60,000 nt of DNA from Acanthaster planci. Lineage: Eukaryota > Echinodermata > Asteroidea > Valvatida > Acanthasteridae. The notes beneath the pieces were generated by a model, which was given only the letters and a program-made list of their open reading frames with translations, ran no database searches and had not been told where the DNA came from. Both the position numbers and the translations under genes were made by a program. This document shows positions 35,106 to 49,040 of the stretch, piece by piece (within the stretch, counting starts at the first letter, position 1; the number at the start of each line of letters is the position of its first letter). The stretch lies in contig NW_019091376.1 in NCBI RefSeq assembly GCF_001949145.1, forward strand, positions 1,794,314-1,854,313. The letters run 5' to 3'.

Positions 35106-36179
35106 ACATGTACTGGGGTATATTTTGATTGATTTGTATAATTAGTGTATGAACATTTGAAAGAAGGCGATCAAACGAAGTGCTTTTCTAATTTCAAAGG
35201 GAATGTGCTTTGTCTTGTACCATTGTTGCAGCCTTGCTCCCAGAGGTTTTTGAGACCACAGGTCTGAGTGTCTGACTAGGGCTGCGTGAGATTCCCTCCC
35301 CCCCCCATCTGTGGACTTCGGCTCAGTATACATGTACATGTATGTCGGTATTCTACCGTAGGGACATCAGACACTTCAGTATGTTACCACTGTTTTCTGA
35401 TATTTCTTCTTGGTTTTTGCTGCTGGAATTTTGCAACAAAGGCTTTCGGATGTGAAACTGGTGCCAGAAGCTCGAGCCGAAGCTGAGACTTGGGAAAAAT
35501 GGCCTATGCTTTTGCAGTTCTGTTCTGAAAAACCATTGTAAACCTGCTACTTTATTATAGCGCCACCTACTGATCAGTCATGAATACTGTGGAGAGGTGG
35601 AGGTGCATGAAATAATGCTAATCAGATAGGATGCTAGTAGTATCACTTACAGGCACCCCTATTGGCCAGCAGGAAACTGCGACTCAGCCAATCAGGGTCG
35701 GGCTCCTTGGAACTTGTGACCAGTAAGCAGGCTTCATACATGCACTTGTGTTGGCTGTTGATGAGACTGCATGTGTATCTTTTACCTGTACAGAGATGAT
35801 GGTGTGAAAGCCTAGTTCACAGTGTGTGTATGACTGGAAAGTTTACATGTAGTTTCTCTGTCAAGACCACATCAGCTAAAGTGAACACTAATGATTGCCT
35901 TCCAAACTAAACTGATCAAATCTTTCTAAATTTCAAATACATTGAGATTATTGATTTGTTTTCACTGGAATTTAATTCCTTTTTTTCTTGCTTCTCTTTC
36001 TGTAATGCTTGTTTTTGTGCACTTATTTCTCTCAGGATATTATTTGGGGGATCAGACTTTATATTTGACTGTCTTAGCACATTGCTTAGCACTGGGGAAG
36101 CTCACTTTCAGATAACATGAACACTTTTATTTCATGTTCCCAACCTCCAACTTAATTTAAATAATCACAGCACCTGAAA

Positions 36180-36690
36180 ATATATCTCCCGGTTTACTGC
36201 ACATTGCACAGAGGGGGAAAAAAGGAAAAAAAAAATCTCGAAGTCGGGAAATTGCTGTTTCTGTCAGCTGTGGCATCCCAATAAGACGTGAAAAATAAAT
36301 TCACTGAGACAGGAGACATCTGTGTAATATTTCAAGATTTGGGACCCAGCTCACCAGGAAAAAAGAGAGAATTGCCATCTTTTTGACCCAAATTATAAAT
36401 CATCTGTATGTATGTTTGATTGCCTCAGCAGCCAGGGAGGGCATTGAGATGAGTTACACCTGCTGTTAGGGAGATATACTTGAAAGGAAATGGATCATTT
36501 TGAAATTGTGCCATCAGGATTGTGGAATTCTGAGAAGGAAATTTATTGACCAGTGGATTTTTTGTGGGCGGCAGCGGAGCCCTATGAGTGCTCGTGTTTT
36601 GCTGCCTCAAATTTTAAACGTCCGATATTTCAATGAGTCAAGGATGTATTTGATTGAAGAAAAAACTTATGTCATATTGGGTTGAACATT
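36180..36690. promoter_or_regulatory. Candidate conserved non-coding block (enhancer-like)
   Basis: Long high-complexity block. It includes CTGTCAGCTGTG (36261-36272), a TALE half site fused to an E-box, AAATTATAAATCATC near 36390, GTTTGATTGCC, and GATATTTCAATGAGTCAAGG near 36624. Composition is even and repeats are few. Both strands carry only short chance frames. Confidence 0.35.
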
Positions 36691-38501
36691 TGCCGTGCAT
36701 GGAGTTGTGTATGGCCGTTCTGTAAATTTGCCAATCAACTTAACCTGTGACATGCTTCAAGTTGTACATGCACTCTTTAATAGTAAACTGGCTCATATGT
36801 AGGCCTATGTATGTAGTTTAATATGAACAGTTATCTATTAAACAGTAATGAGGAGGTTATATTGTTTTGGTTGATACATGTCATTTCATGTTTGTCTTTA
36901 TGACAGTCCCTGGATATTAGTAGGGATGTGGAATTGGTTCAAATCATCAGATATTTCTTTATGCCCCTAAGGTCAATTACCTCACAGTGATTAATGTTTT
37001 CTAATCCTCTAAAATGTCGTTGCAAGTACTTACATGTACATTGCTGGCTATTTGCACTGTCTGTTCATAGGTGAATCATACATGTATACATACATTTGTA
37101 CATGTACTGTAGGCTTACCAGGAGAGGCTTTTTTACAGTCCACCTTGAAGTTTGTGGATGCCTACAGATATTGAGTCTGGAGGGTCCTTGCTCTGTGGTT
37201 AGACAGCATATCAATGCCCTTGCCTATTAGTGAGTTGCAGTTGACTGCAGTACAGGGCTGAGTCCAGACAGTCTCAGACTAAGTCACAACCATTCTTTTT
37301 TTTTCTTTTCTTTTTTTAACGAATCACTCTTACATTGAACATGAAATGTATTGGTTGCTACTTTTGTAGCACTGCAACCCCCCTTAAGGTGCCTTTTATA
37401 AATGTGCACGTGTGTTGGTGGAAAACTCCAGAAAAACGTGCACTCGCTGAGTACAGTTCTGGTGTGGTGAAATTTAAGCTGAATTAAGAAACACTGCCCA
37501 AAACAATTGGTTTTGACAATCCAAGTGTGGCTAATACATGTATGTGGTCAGCAACACTGAAACATACAAATGTACACCACCTGTTAAATAATAACCAACC
37601 TGTCCATTTATATGCGTCTGTGGGGGGGTGTATTCCCCATTGTACCACCAACCTCTGAACTAAATCATTTCAGTTTTAATAGAACATTGAGAAATGCATG
37701 CACTGTGTGAGAGACAGAGTCAGTGACCTGCCTGAATGCCATAAGAGTGTAATATCAAAGTAAACTCACCTACATGTACATGTGTGTTATTTTTAACTTG
37801 AACGATATCAGGAGTGGGAAATCCCCCGTACATTTTTCTCCTGCTTTCCCCTCTACACTTTATTGGCAGTATTTCAGTTCTGAATTGTTTCGCATGGCAC
37901 ACATTTGAACACCGTTTCTTTTTTTTCTTTTTTTTTTAAAGAACTTGGACATTCCTGATGACACACACAAAATGTCCCATTTTTAATGCTGGATTCTGTA
38001 AAATCTTACAAACGTCACATACATGTATGTGTGTGAAAAGTGCTCCTTTTTGGACAGTGATATAATCTACAAAGTCTCGAGACAAACAGCAGATCATCTT
38101 CTCTTTCATTGGTCTTAAAATATGCACGTACCGGTATACCACATGGATATATGTAAGTTTCACAATCTGTCCTTGCATGGTCAAGATCTGGAGGGTTGGG
38201 GAAATACATACATGTACTCGTTAACTAGCTTAAGACTCACCGCTCAGCCTTATTTTATTGATCATATTACATTCTACACCCAAAACTACAGGTGCAATAC
38301 ATGTACTTCGTGTGCTGATTTATTTCCAGTGATGATAAGTGGTAGAATAGGCTTGCTTTTACAAGTAGGCGGCCAGCCTCAAGTGACCTGCAACATGCAG
38401 TTTGGTAAAAATTAAGGTCAGATCATCTGTAAGCTGGTGTAGAAACCACAGGATAAAAAAACATGGATGAGGAGGTGGAATGCTCACATGAAAGCAGTAC
38501 C

Positions 38502-38573
38502 ACATACACGTACATGTACATGTACATGTACTTACACGTACATGTATACAGACCTGTGCATGTACATGTATGC
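38502..38573. repeat. TACATG microsatellite array
   Basis: Tandem ACATGT/TACATG hexamer-like units with TACACG variants. Read as protein this gives Tyr-Met/His-Val repeats, which explains the longest open frame of the desert (about 168 codons, 38463-38969) as an artefact. Confidence 0.85.
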
Positions 38574-39849
38574 GTGCTCACGGTGCTCCTTGGAGACATC
38601 AATTTAATGGGTTTGCCGCTTCCCACAATGTTGGTACCTGTACATGTTCCCTCTAATTTAAGAAGTTGCACAGCATTTTTGTGCATCGGGAGCCGTCACA
38701 GTTACATACTTGTTCTGGTCATTCATGTGCAGTGGCGAAAAATGAGCAGATACATACACATGGGGAGAAAAAAAGCATGTATCCCATCAGAACCCACTCT
38801 GGCTGGAAAAACACTGGACAGAAATACTTTCCCAACATTCGAAAATCAATTTACGGTATGGTCAGGTGCGTCTTGGTTACAGGAGATGGAGGTTGGGGGG
38901 GGGAGTCTGCTGGGAAGCCGGCCGAAAGATACACTCGCAAATGGAATTCATATCAATGTGAATGTATAAAGTGACACCGGATAGGGCCAGGGTTATGCCA
39001 TGTATGTCATTAGGTCAGCAGATCGTGTCATAGGATGCCTCATCCAGGATCCAGTTTCCTCCCTGAGCGTGCATATATCTGGCCGACTGTATAATATTTT
39101 AGTTGAAAAGCAGATCCGGTATCCACTTTCATTGTGGCATTGGTTTGTGAATCCATTCTTGTTCCTTTTTTCCGTTGCCCCTTTTTGTGTGGTCAGGTGA
39201 TAATGCTGATATTCCGGAGAAAAAAAAAATTGCACGGCTATTATTCTGGGGGCAGTGCTCCCAATTTTTTTTTTACTGAGTACAGTTTAAGTTACAATGT
39301 AAAGATTTGAAAATTGTTTGAATGGTGATCTTTGAGTGCATTTTAAAGTGAAATGGTTTGAGCATGGGAACATCCAGAAATTATTTCAGAATTTTCAGGT
39401 TAATGCCACAAGTGGGAACACCTGACAAAGGGCTGGATATTTTACCAAAGAATTGGTTTTTGTTTCAGTTCTTTTCATCTCCCTTTCTGACAAAGTACAG
39501 GTATACATGACTTTCAGAATGAATTATGGAAACGACTATCCTGCATTCATTCAGTAAGTAGTCCTGTCACTGGCTTAAATTAGAAAATGTTGCGGTATTC
39601 TCAATTTGGAATGAATTCTCCCTATTGTACTTACAGAAGTGATTCAAATAATTGGCAAAAATTCCATTTCAGTCCAACGGTGTCCACCATTTGATAGTGT
39701 CTTTGGCCATTGTTGACCTAAGGATTGATCCCTGTTCCTTGTTCTTTTGGCGTAGGTTTTAATCTCATGTACGTGTAGGGAGAACACAGTGGATAGTTTG
39801 TGTTCGTCAAAGGGCCTGCATCTCCCTTCAGCTACATTTTGTTTGGGTT

Positions 39850-40095
39850 TTTATTTAACACCAAAGACGACAAAATTCTACGAAGGTTATAGAGTCGCGG
39901 TTATGTTGACAATCAGTGGTTGGTAGTTGTTAATGCACATCTGCCCTGACCTTACATAATTTTTTTTCACGGTTCTCCGTCCCTGGAGTGACGAGAGCCC
40001 ATCACAAACTCCGGCATCAAACAAGGCGTGAGAGACCCACATGCTGCAATTGTCACAGCATGAAGTCAGGCCATCTCCGTCACATCACCTTTCAG
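39850..40095. promoter_or_regulatory. Candidate conserved non-coding block (enhancer-like)
   Basis: Non-repetitive, CpG-containing sequence with GTTGACAATCAGTGG (39905-39919), GTTAATGCACATCTG near 39929 and GCAATTGTCACAGC near 40045. No coding or transposon signature was seen. Confidence 0.3.
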
Positions 40096-41849
40096 TTGGT
40101 TTAAACTTTTTTTTTTTAATGCATTCCGAAAAAAAACTTCCTCACTCACCCTCTCCCGAACGTCGTCATCTTTTTTTTCTCTCTCTCTTTCATTTCACTA
40201 CCACGCATATACACCCCCCATTCCAGCGCAATGCAGCAAACAAAGGCGGTTCGTGCTCTGGCACAGAGGAAGGCTCCAGAATAGTGGAACCAGATTTTGA
40301 AGATTGGATGATGTGGATGAGCGGGGCCCATCCTTGCAGGAGAATCATGATCTTACCTGCAACTCATCAGCTGTTGAAACGGAAGAAGAGGGCAGAAAAA
40401 ATTCATTGGAGGGTGCTCTGTGATGCCATGATGACATTAACTGATGTTGGGGCATGGCAAGCACATCTTGGTTCCTGACGGGAAGGGGGGGGGTAAGGGA
40501 GGCAATTTTACACCTGAAGAACCATAACTATCTTGTTTTCCGCTCTTTCTATCGCTCTCCGTCTTGCACACTCTCCCTTTACACTGTCGGTCGTTCCCTC
40601 TTCACTGTCTCTCTGAGGAATTTCTCATAACCGGCTACTTTGATCTCCCCTCTGATTGTGTTGAACTCTGGCAACATGAGTATTTTGTGTTTTCCCCAAA
40701 AAAAATTTCCCAACTACCAACACAACATGTCAGTTGATAGCTTTTTCTGTCTGTCTGTTAGTTGGGCGGCCTGTCAACCCTGCATCTGTCTATATTTTTC
40801 TCTCATTGGTTACTGTGATGTTGATGTGTCTTGCTGTGTTTTATTGCTTCATGTTACCTATTCTGCTACTATGACAGCCATGATTTTCTTCCCACAGAAG
40901 CAGCTTGCTATCAAAGCTCCTTGGGCTTACAACACTGGTTAGCGCGTCTGTATCCAGTTAAAAGCAACACTCCGTTCATGCTGGTGCAAACAATCTTCCC
41001 TGTTGTCATTCCATCCTTTTTCTCTCCATATTTTACACCTGACCCCTCTCTCCCCATCCTACTCCCATCCTACCCTATACCAACCCCAACAGAATTTCAA
41101 GTGCTTCTGTTTTCATTCCTCACCCTCTGTCCATTCCCTCAACTCATGCAAACGAATTTCTAGACGCCCTCAAAAAATTGGGCAAAACACGAGGGGAGTG
41201 CCAGCCAAATGTCTTGCTTAACGCCTAACTGCCCCCAATCATTACATTAGGGAGGTTAGTGCACTGCTAGATGCATTTGCCAAGCCCCAGTTAAGCCTGA
41301 CGGACAGACAGTCTTCGATTTCATTGGCAAAGATTAGTCGAGGGTATGAGAGACAGACTGGGTAGGGGGAACCAGAAATTGAAAATTGCTAGATTATTTC
41401 AGGGACCCCCGTGTTGATGGGGGAGAAATGAGAAGACAAAAAAAGAGAGGACGAAAGAAAAGATCAATTTGTAGTTGGAGGTCTTGAGATTGGCCAAAGT
41501 GCTGTTCGTACGTGGCTGGAGTGTCAAACGTAGGAGTTGACTATGAGTGGATGGGAAATGATTTCCATAATTTCCAACTGAGTGGAGAAGATAAAAAGTG
41601 CAGATGCCACAGAATGTATTACATTTCAGAATCTTTTCTTCAGAATTAAAAAGAAAAGAGCCAGTATTGTGGAATTTCTCACCTGTGATTCCACTTGTAA
41701 ATATTTCATTTGCATCAGAGCTATTGTTGCCTGCAAGCTTTCTCACGGTGGTACAGTGCATTGAGAGTGATATGCCAGTAACAGTAGGTGTTTTCACAAG
41801 AACCTCCATGCTGAGGGGGATGAATGATACCCCCTCCCGCATTTTGACA

Positions 41850-41910
41850 AGGGGGGGGGGAACGATGGACTACAGAATCAATCTGCACTCTGTTCCCCCC
41901 TCCCCCAAAA
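41850..41910. repeat. Poly-G and C-rich low-complexity tract
   Basis: A G-run near 41851-41860 and C-runs near 41894-41905 flank a short unique segment. Their complementarity could form a hairpin, but low complexity is the simpler explanation. Confidence 0.6.
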
Positions 41911-42364
41911 AGGCACTGAAAAAATGCAGGCTGCCATTTATCCATAGGTTGTTCTATTACTTTTATTGACAATTTTATTTTTTTTCCTTTTCACCGTTGT
42001 AGACTTCAATCCACAACCCTGGTTGTTCAAACAGTTTATCACTGGCCAATATAGAAATGTACTGAGTATAGGTTAATTGTGAAATACCAGTAGACAAAAG
42101 CCCCAAACACCCTCGCTTGGGCTGCACCACAGCAACTAGCATCTCCCTGGATCATCGGAGCACCAACCCAGAAGAAAACTCAAAACTCTGATTAAACCTT
42201 GGTCCTCAGTTGTGTCAACCTGCACACGCACACAAACACCACTGTGTAAATTTAAGTCAAATTATAAACTAATCCTGGGCAAGGCTTATTAAGACCCCCC
42301 CCCGACCACCACCATCATGCCGCCACCGTCCCTTTCCCTTTTCAATAATCATCATCATCACCTG

Positions 42365-42710
42365 CCGTGTCTGTACAATCAGATAAGAGTGAGGACGGGA
42401 ACGCCGGGTGTCATGCCTGCATGCTCTGCTCGCCCCCTACCCCACCACATCAGTCTTAAGCCTCTGTGGTATTGATCACTGGACTGCTCGAGTCATGCTT
42501 CTTACTTCCAGCGCTTAAAAGCCGCGTTACTAAGTAATGGACTTCAATATCAAGTCTATTCAATCGTAATGGTGCTTTTCCATCAAAAGCTGTCACTACG
42601 GTTGTCTTTTTTTCCCGTCCCCCTCCTCTCCCTGTGGTCACTTCAAGAATACATGCATTACGGTCAGACAAGTTATAGACTTAAGGTTTTAGTTTCTCGT
42701 TTGAATTCTT
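42365..42710. promoter_or_regulatory. Candidate conserved non-coding block (enhancer-like)
   Basis: High-complexity block with CAATCAGATAAGA (a GATA-type site near 42380), GGTATTGATCACTGG near 42468, CGTTACTAAGTAATGG near 42525 and CAATCGTAATGG near 42560. The homeodomain- and GATA-type motifs are dense and the coding potential is nil. Confidence 0.3.
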
Positions 42711-44859
42711 CAGGTTCAGTTGGGATTCTTCAGGAGCACAGTTTTGAAATGTGATTAAATTGTAATGAATTTTTTTGGAAAGAAAGAATTGGAAGGACGG
42801 TTGGCTGTGTTTAGACAGGGTTATGTACCCTGGACCTCGGCATGCCTGCATCGCGGACTGGGCAGGTGATACTCAGGAAACTGGGTAGATGGATCAGTTG
42901 GTAGACTCGTCTGGGTTTCAAGCTGGAGGCTTTTATTCTTTGTGGGGATCTGGTTGTCAGCATTGGCAGTTTTTAATTAGCGGAGAAGCAGCATGGTCCA
43001 AATTTTTTTGGCCTGAATAAAAATCTATCTCCATTCATGCATCTTGATGTTCGTGTACACCATGATATATTTTGTACACTGTAAAAATGTGTAGAAATAT
43101 TGGAAGGGGGTTGAAGGAGTGAAGAAAAACTTTGGCGAAAGGTTGAGGCTGGGGTTGTGTTGTAAACTTTTGCTGTCACATTGAAAATTTCTAATTCTTT
43201 GTAGAGAATTTTACTCTTCATATTTACTCATTCCACCGAGTGACAACCTGCAGACAGCCGTGACTCTTCCGTGGAAGTGTGATTCACCCAACGGTTCGAT
43301 TTCCATTTTGTGTCTGTTACCCTCGAGGTGAAGCATTGTCACAGCACTCAACAATGTATGGCGTCTGACTAGGTTTTTCTTGAGCTTGGGTCACTCACTG
43401 GTTACTCGGTAGCCTACGAGTACCAGGCCAAATTGACCAACGGTTGACTAATGCTCACTGATCAGTCAAACATGGCCCTTGCTAGGGTCCTCGTAAACTT
43501 GAAGAAACCCAAAATTGCTGTGTCCAAGTTGCAGAGCTTTTAGGTTTCATGACAGTTTAAAAATACATGTACATCATCCTCTTGAGTTTTGAGACTTTGG
43601 TCATTTTTATGATCTAGTGTTTTCGACAGTGGATGATGATAGTCGGGTTCTTGGTGCCTTTTTGTCTCTTTTCTTTTTTTGTTTGGTTTTTTTTTTTGAC
43701 AGAGTACCATTTTTGCATGTATTTTGTATCCCTGGGCAAGATGTATGTTGCCTTTGATCCATAAACAAAATAACTGGCCATACGAAAAGTGATGCATTTG
43801 GCTTCAGAATTCTGCCATTGTGTGTAACTTACAGTCAGGTGTATGAACTACTCAAGAATCTTATAGAAATGGCTTTTTACAGGCTGGCTGACCAAGGATA
43901 ATAGGTGTCTTGGTGGTCTGCTCCATGCAATACCTGTACATGTATATATGGCTGAACCATTAAAATATGTAATGTAAACACTAACCCTGACACTCCTCAA
44001 TCCTTTACCCCTTGGAGGATTGAGGACGGTTAGGGCTAATATATTGTTATACTAAACCCAGTGCAGCAAGTTATTATCAAGGTCTTCTAGTATCTGGTGC
44101 ATTATACCCCTATAGTCAACTTACAGATTAACTCCCACTTTTTTGCAAGTACTGGTAGGTTAGGGGAAGATTTCTGTTCATCTTGGTCTGTTACTGAAGA
44201 TGTTTCCTGTCTAGTACTGCTGCATCTGCTTGATTTCAGGACTGTTGGCTGTGTCGTTACTCTGAAGTCTGTGAAAACCTTTTTGAACTACAAAGACCAA
44301 AGCAAGAGTGTTGTTCCTGTCATTTATAAGGACATGCATACACTCTGCAATTCCAATTGTGAGTGAAATTGTCGAACAAGCAAACAACTGACAAACAGAT
44401 ACTCCATGACGTGTATCCGTTTTTCTTGGGGGAGGGGAATGGTTTGAAATTGTTTGGGGGACATATCTAGACCAGGCTGCACGGCCTGTTGTTAAGATAT
44501 GACACCCACTTGATAGATGGGCAATCTTGCCATGTCAACAACAATTACACTTTTGGATGCAGTCTGCCAGCAGAGATGGATGTATTTGAACACAGGAGCT
44601 GAAGCATCGGTAAAAAGGATAGGCAAATACTTGGGTCCGGGCGAGCAGCAAGTTTTCAAGAAAGGTTAAAAAAGGGGGGGTAGCCTGATGTGTGCCAATT
44701 TGCGCAGATTGTGTTTTCCCACCTAAAAATGTTGGCAAACCCTTGCTTATAAAAGTGTTATGGATGAGGAACAGAGTGGAGCTTGACAGATTTTCCCCCC
44801 CACACGAGGGAGAAACGAGAGGAAGAAAGAGATCACATTCAAGACAGTTCAGTGTGCAC

Positions 44860-45110
44860 AGCCAAAAGGCCGAGGATGTTACAAGCCGAAAATCGCCAAG
44901 TAATGATCCCGCTGAATAAATATGCACATTGCTTAGAAGATGCGCACTTGCCCAGAGAGCCAGTTTCAGAATGAATTTCAGCGCAAAGACAAAAATCGCG
45001 TGGGATATTTGCATTCAATCAATTACTGTTAACAGTGCCTGGAATTGATTACAGCAGTGGGGCCCCAGTTGATAATTTTCCAATTAATTATGTGCACGGT
45101 TTGAAAGACA
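44860..45110. promoter_or_regulatory. Strong candidate conserved non-coding element
   Basis: Contains ATAAATATGCAC (44916-44927, shared exactly with 31357-31368), ATATTTGCATTCAATCAATT near 45005, the perfect 12-nt palindrome ACTGTTAACAGT (45025-45036), GGAATTGATTACAGC near 45040, and GATAATTTTCCAATTAATTA (45071-45090). This density of POU, homeodomain and TALE-like sites in unique sequence is typical of deeply conserved developmental enhancers. Confidence 0.4.
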
Positions 45111-47559
45111 ATATGTGGAAGTTGCCAAGAATCAGAATCTGAAGTGAACTAAATATACCAAGTCCCTGTGGGTATGCAGGAGTCATGTTTAGCAGCAGAT
45201 GGGACTCGGGAGAGAGGAAATGACAGAGAGCACCACCCCCCCCCAAAAAAAGAACGCTTTGTCCTAGCCTATCTGTGTGGACACAGTGAGCATGTTTGCT
45301 TTGACCACAATTCAACAGCAGTTATGATCGGTAAAGTCAATGTTTGATTTTCACAGATGCACACAATGACAGATTCCCCCCCCCCAATAAAAAACAAAAT
45401 GAGATTGAATTCTCCAACGTTCGGAGTGGCAATTACATGAATTGAATGCCCCCAGCGACTCACATTTAACCCAGGAGTGACCCACAACATTCTTGGTTAT
45501 GGTTAAATAAGAAGGAGAGTAGCGGTCATTGGCCTATAAACTCAACCTGACACTCACTGTACCATCAAACTTATTTCCCCCCCCCTTATTTCCAAACTGC
45601 TGACAACTTTGTGGTCTGGCTCCCAATGGGGCTGGCTTTCAATCAGAAGAAAATGATGAATGCATATATGTATTTGTGCAAGGCTGTTAATTGTAATTCC
45701 AGCAGTCTATCATGGGGTCACTGACTTACCTCAAACCTGTTTTCCATCAAAAGAATTTCAGATTTTTTTTCAGCCCCTGCTGTTTGACAAAGATGAAATG
45801 AGGACAACTAAGAGCTTCCATTCGGCCTTCAAATGCTTCTGTTTTAAGGGCCCTGGTTTTTTTGGGGAAAAGAAGTTTATGCTTGTTTGAATAAAAAATA
45901 TATGTACAGTTAAAAAGGGGAAGGGAATGTTGGTTGAAAAGCACCTAGAGCAAAGACCAGTTTCTCTAGTGGTGGGTTTGGTTTGGGCATGTTATGAGCA
46001 GGAGACATTGCATTGCTGCTTTTTCAAGTACATGTACGTGTAGGCCTACATATTTACGCTTTGGCAATTTAAAGCTCTGTTCAGCCGATCAGAGGTACAT
46101 GTTGTGTGGATCATGGCCGATTTGGTCTTGATGCCAAATGAATGCATTTTTCTCAACAGCGACTCAGAGAGGTGCAGTGTGACTAACATTTGAAAACTGC
46201 TGTTGCTTGGTATGCCTAGTGCTTCTGCAAAGCTTGTGTGAGACATGCTGCTAACATAGCATTATGTTCCATCCCAATTTAATACCGTAATTTCAAATGT
46301 GAAACACATTTTTTAACTTCCACGGCCCTCTTTTGCAGTCTTTCTTGGTGTGCGACACTCGTCTGGTATTGTGTCAGTGTCACCTCAGGGACTCACTGAT
46401 GAGAATGGCAGTGAGAGTTCAGACTAATATTAATTGCCACCATTACTTTTCTGAAATCATGCACTAAAGATATAGAGGGAGGATACTTTCTGCATTGAAA
46501 GGGTAGGAAAAAAGTTTCAGCGTGCATTTGACCACTTGAACTTCTGTCAAAATGGGGTCACTGCAAACAACAGGCTCTCAAGAAGGGCCCAGTTTGATGT
46601 AATTCAGGTACCTGACAACGCACTTACATGTACATGTACAGTATGTGACAGACAGGCTTCAACCATGCACAGTGAAAATGGCCAGTTCTGATCTAGAATT
46701 GATTTATTCCGCTACACCATCAAGATTTTAAAGTTAAATGAATTTTTGTTCTCATTATTTGAGCATTACAGGGTTTTTAAAAATCTATTTTCAGTCAGTA
46801 TATTGCCTTTAAAGGAGAGAGGCTGCAAGAAAGACAGAGAATCTTTTTTAAAATAAACCCCAACAGTGCCTACATGTGGGTCTAAATTGAATGGGTCAGA
46901 TTGCAAACTCTGAGAAAGCCTTGGTTAATCACATCTGTCCAAAGCTCCTTTTATCGACCAGTAGAATTTTTTTTAGTGAGATTAATCACAGAACAATGGT
47001 CCACTATTAAGCAAAGAAACAAAGGGCTTGATGATTGGTTCCCTGGGAGAACCCTTCTCTATTGTGCAGAGTAAGAGTTGCTGAAGTTGGATGCTTTTTA
47101 CATATTTGCATAATGAATGGGAATCCTTAATAGTCTGCAGGGGATCCAAAAGACTGCTAGACCCCCATTTGATGGTAAGGTTAGATGGTGGTTGTGCCTC
47201 TCTGTAAAATTTGTGTGAATTCTTGTCGTAAAAAATGAAAAAAATAGTTTACTTGTATCCAATTCTGACGGTACTCCGCATGCCTACAGCAGGGCTCTTA
47301 TACACTTCAACATTAGTTTACAAAATTGTTGCTTTACAATCAAAATTATATTAAATGCAAGTTGCAGTTACCTTATGGTTTTATGCTTTTTACTCCTTTC
47401 CTATGTGCCTGTCACTGTCTCTTTACTGCCAACAGAGGGCTCTTCAGCCCACAGTGACTCTCATGAAATCAGCCGTGTATCTCCCTGAAGAAAGGCAGGG
47501 TCACTGAACCAAAGCACTGCACTCACAACAGGAGCCGCTTCATGGCTCTCAAGTTGTTT

Positions 47560-47840
47560 TTCAATGGATAATTATGCAAACTTCTTCACAAAATATGTTA
47601 TTTAAATTATACTTATTTGGTCCTTGTGGCTTCAGGCGGCGTATCGAGCCTCACATCACATTACATTAATAAATCGGTTTGTTTTATGTATCTCTTTCTC
47701 CAGCGCACATTCCGCATCGTCTTATTAGCCGAACAGCTCGGGGTAAAATCAATTTTAATCTACACTCTCTGAGCGTGATGCTGAGGGGGTTTTGAATAGT
47801 TAGCGGGGTGAAAATTGGCAAGAAAGGCTCTCAGTGGCCC
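47560..47840. promoter_or_regulatory. Candidate conserved non-coding element
   Basis: Unique, evenly composed block with GGATAATTATGCAAAC (47567-47582, homeodomain plus octamer-like), ACATTAATAAATCGG near 47663, CGTCTTATTAGCCGAACAGC near 47718 and AAAATCAATTTTAATC near 47745. There is no open frame of interest and no repeat. Confidence 0.4.
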
Positions 47841-48699
47841 AACGGAAAGAATTTACTATTTATTTGATTATTTATTTCCCGTTTACTTCTCACCAGGAAA
47901 AAGGGAATCTTACTTTGGATAGGTTCAGTTGTGCAGTCATGGAAATGTTCAGGATTGTCAAGAGATAAAGGTTTGAGATGAAGTTGGCAAAATTTGATGA
48001 GAATTATTTAAAGCAGTAGAACAAACTTGGAAAATAATTGTCAAGGTGAGGATTGTTAGAGGTACATGTACGTAAGAGTAAGTAAGGCAGTGTATGTAGA
48101 TACATGTACATCAGTACCTGTACTGGCACCCTTTAAACTTTCAAAATGGGTGCTTTCCATCCTAGCTGTGTGAGTGTTTAGTGCTCAGTCTGCCAATGTT
48201 CATGCACAATTTATACATTGTGTTTTGTTATTGGCCTGTACGTTGGCAGCAACTGACAAATTGATTTTCCAAAACTACCCAAAATGTGGATTTGTTTCAT
48301 TTTGCTCAACCCTATGTTTAACTGATTCGTTTTCATCAAAACAAACACTTGTCAACTTTTTATCAGAACAGTGTTTACGCTTTCCAACATCCTCAAACTT
48401 AGTTTCATTGTTCTTTTCATAAATTTGTAACAAATGTCCACATTTCAATTCAGCAATTACATACTTTTTGAAGCTTCCCTCCCGAACTGTCAAGTTTTAT
48501 TTTTAAATGTCAATGCCTTTTCAGATGGTGGATCGACAGAGAAAAAAAGAATTCCATTTCCTCTCCAAAACTGACATGCTGAAGATATTCCTTTCGTGCC
48601 CAAGTACTCAAAGCAATTTTCCCCCGAACCAAAAAAATTCCAGTACATGTGCCCTGCATTATAACTGTATCATTGGCTGTAACAAAATCCTGATCTAGC

Positions 48700-49040
48700 C
48701 TCTACAACATGTCCCCGGGGTGGTCGTTAAATATTCATTTTTCTCTCCGTAGGTATTGAGTATTGCCCTTTAAATGCCTGTTTATACTTCACGGGCCAGC
48801 AGTTAGACGGAATATCTTCTTCTTTTTTTCCTTTTTTGTCAGCATTGTGTGTCGCCCATGTAGATTAATTGGGGGATGGAGTGGTTATGTGGTCAATTTT
48901 CGGCCAGCTCGTGTTTCCCTCGGCCTGCGTCATTTAAAACACTGGGCTCTAATTAAAAACCATGCCGGGCATGGGTATTAATTGAATTTAAATTGTAGCC
49001 CTATACTTTGCCGAGTGCATGTCCCCAATGACGAGTAGTG
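48700..49040. promoter_or_regulatory. Candidate conserved non-coding element
   Basis: Contains CGTTAAATATTCATTTTTC near 48725, TAGATTAATTGGGGGATGG near 48861, GTGGTCAATTTTCGGCC near 48889, CTCTAATTAAAAAC (48947-48960), the palindrome-like CATGCCGGGCATG (48961-48973) and GGTATTAATTGAATTTAAA near 48975. The several TAATTA-type homeodomain sites in one unique, CpG-bearing stretch are the main reason for the call. Confidence 0.4.

Noticed and set aside
38463-38969. 168-codon open frame in the desert
   Set aside because: Its first third is the translation of the TACATG array (Tyr-Met and His-Val repeats) and the rest shows no domain.
40041-40478. 145-codon open frame with a basic C-terminal half
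   Set aside because: Low-complexity start, no recognisable domain, no splice context, and it overlaps an enhancer-like block.
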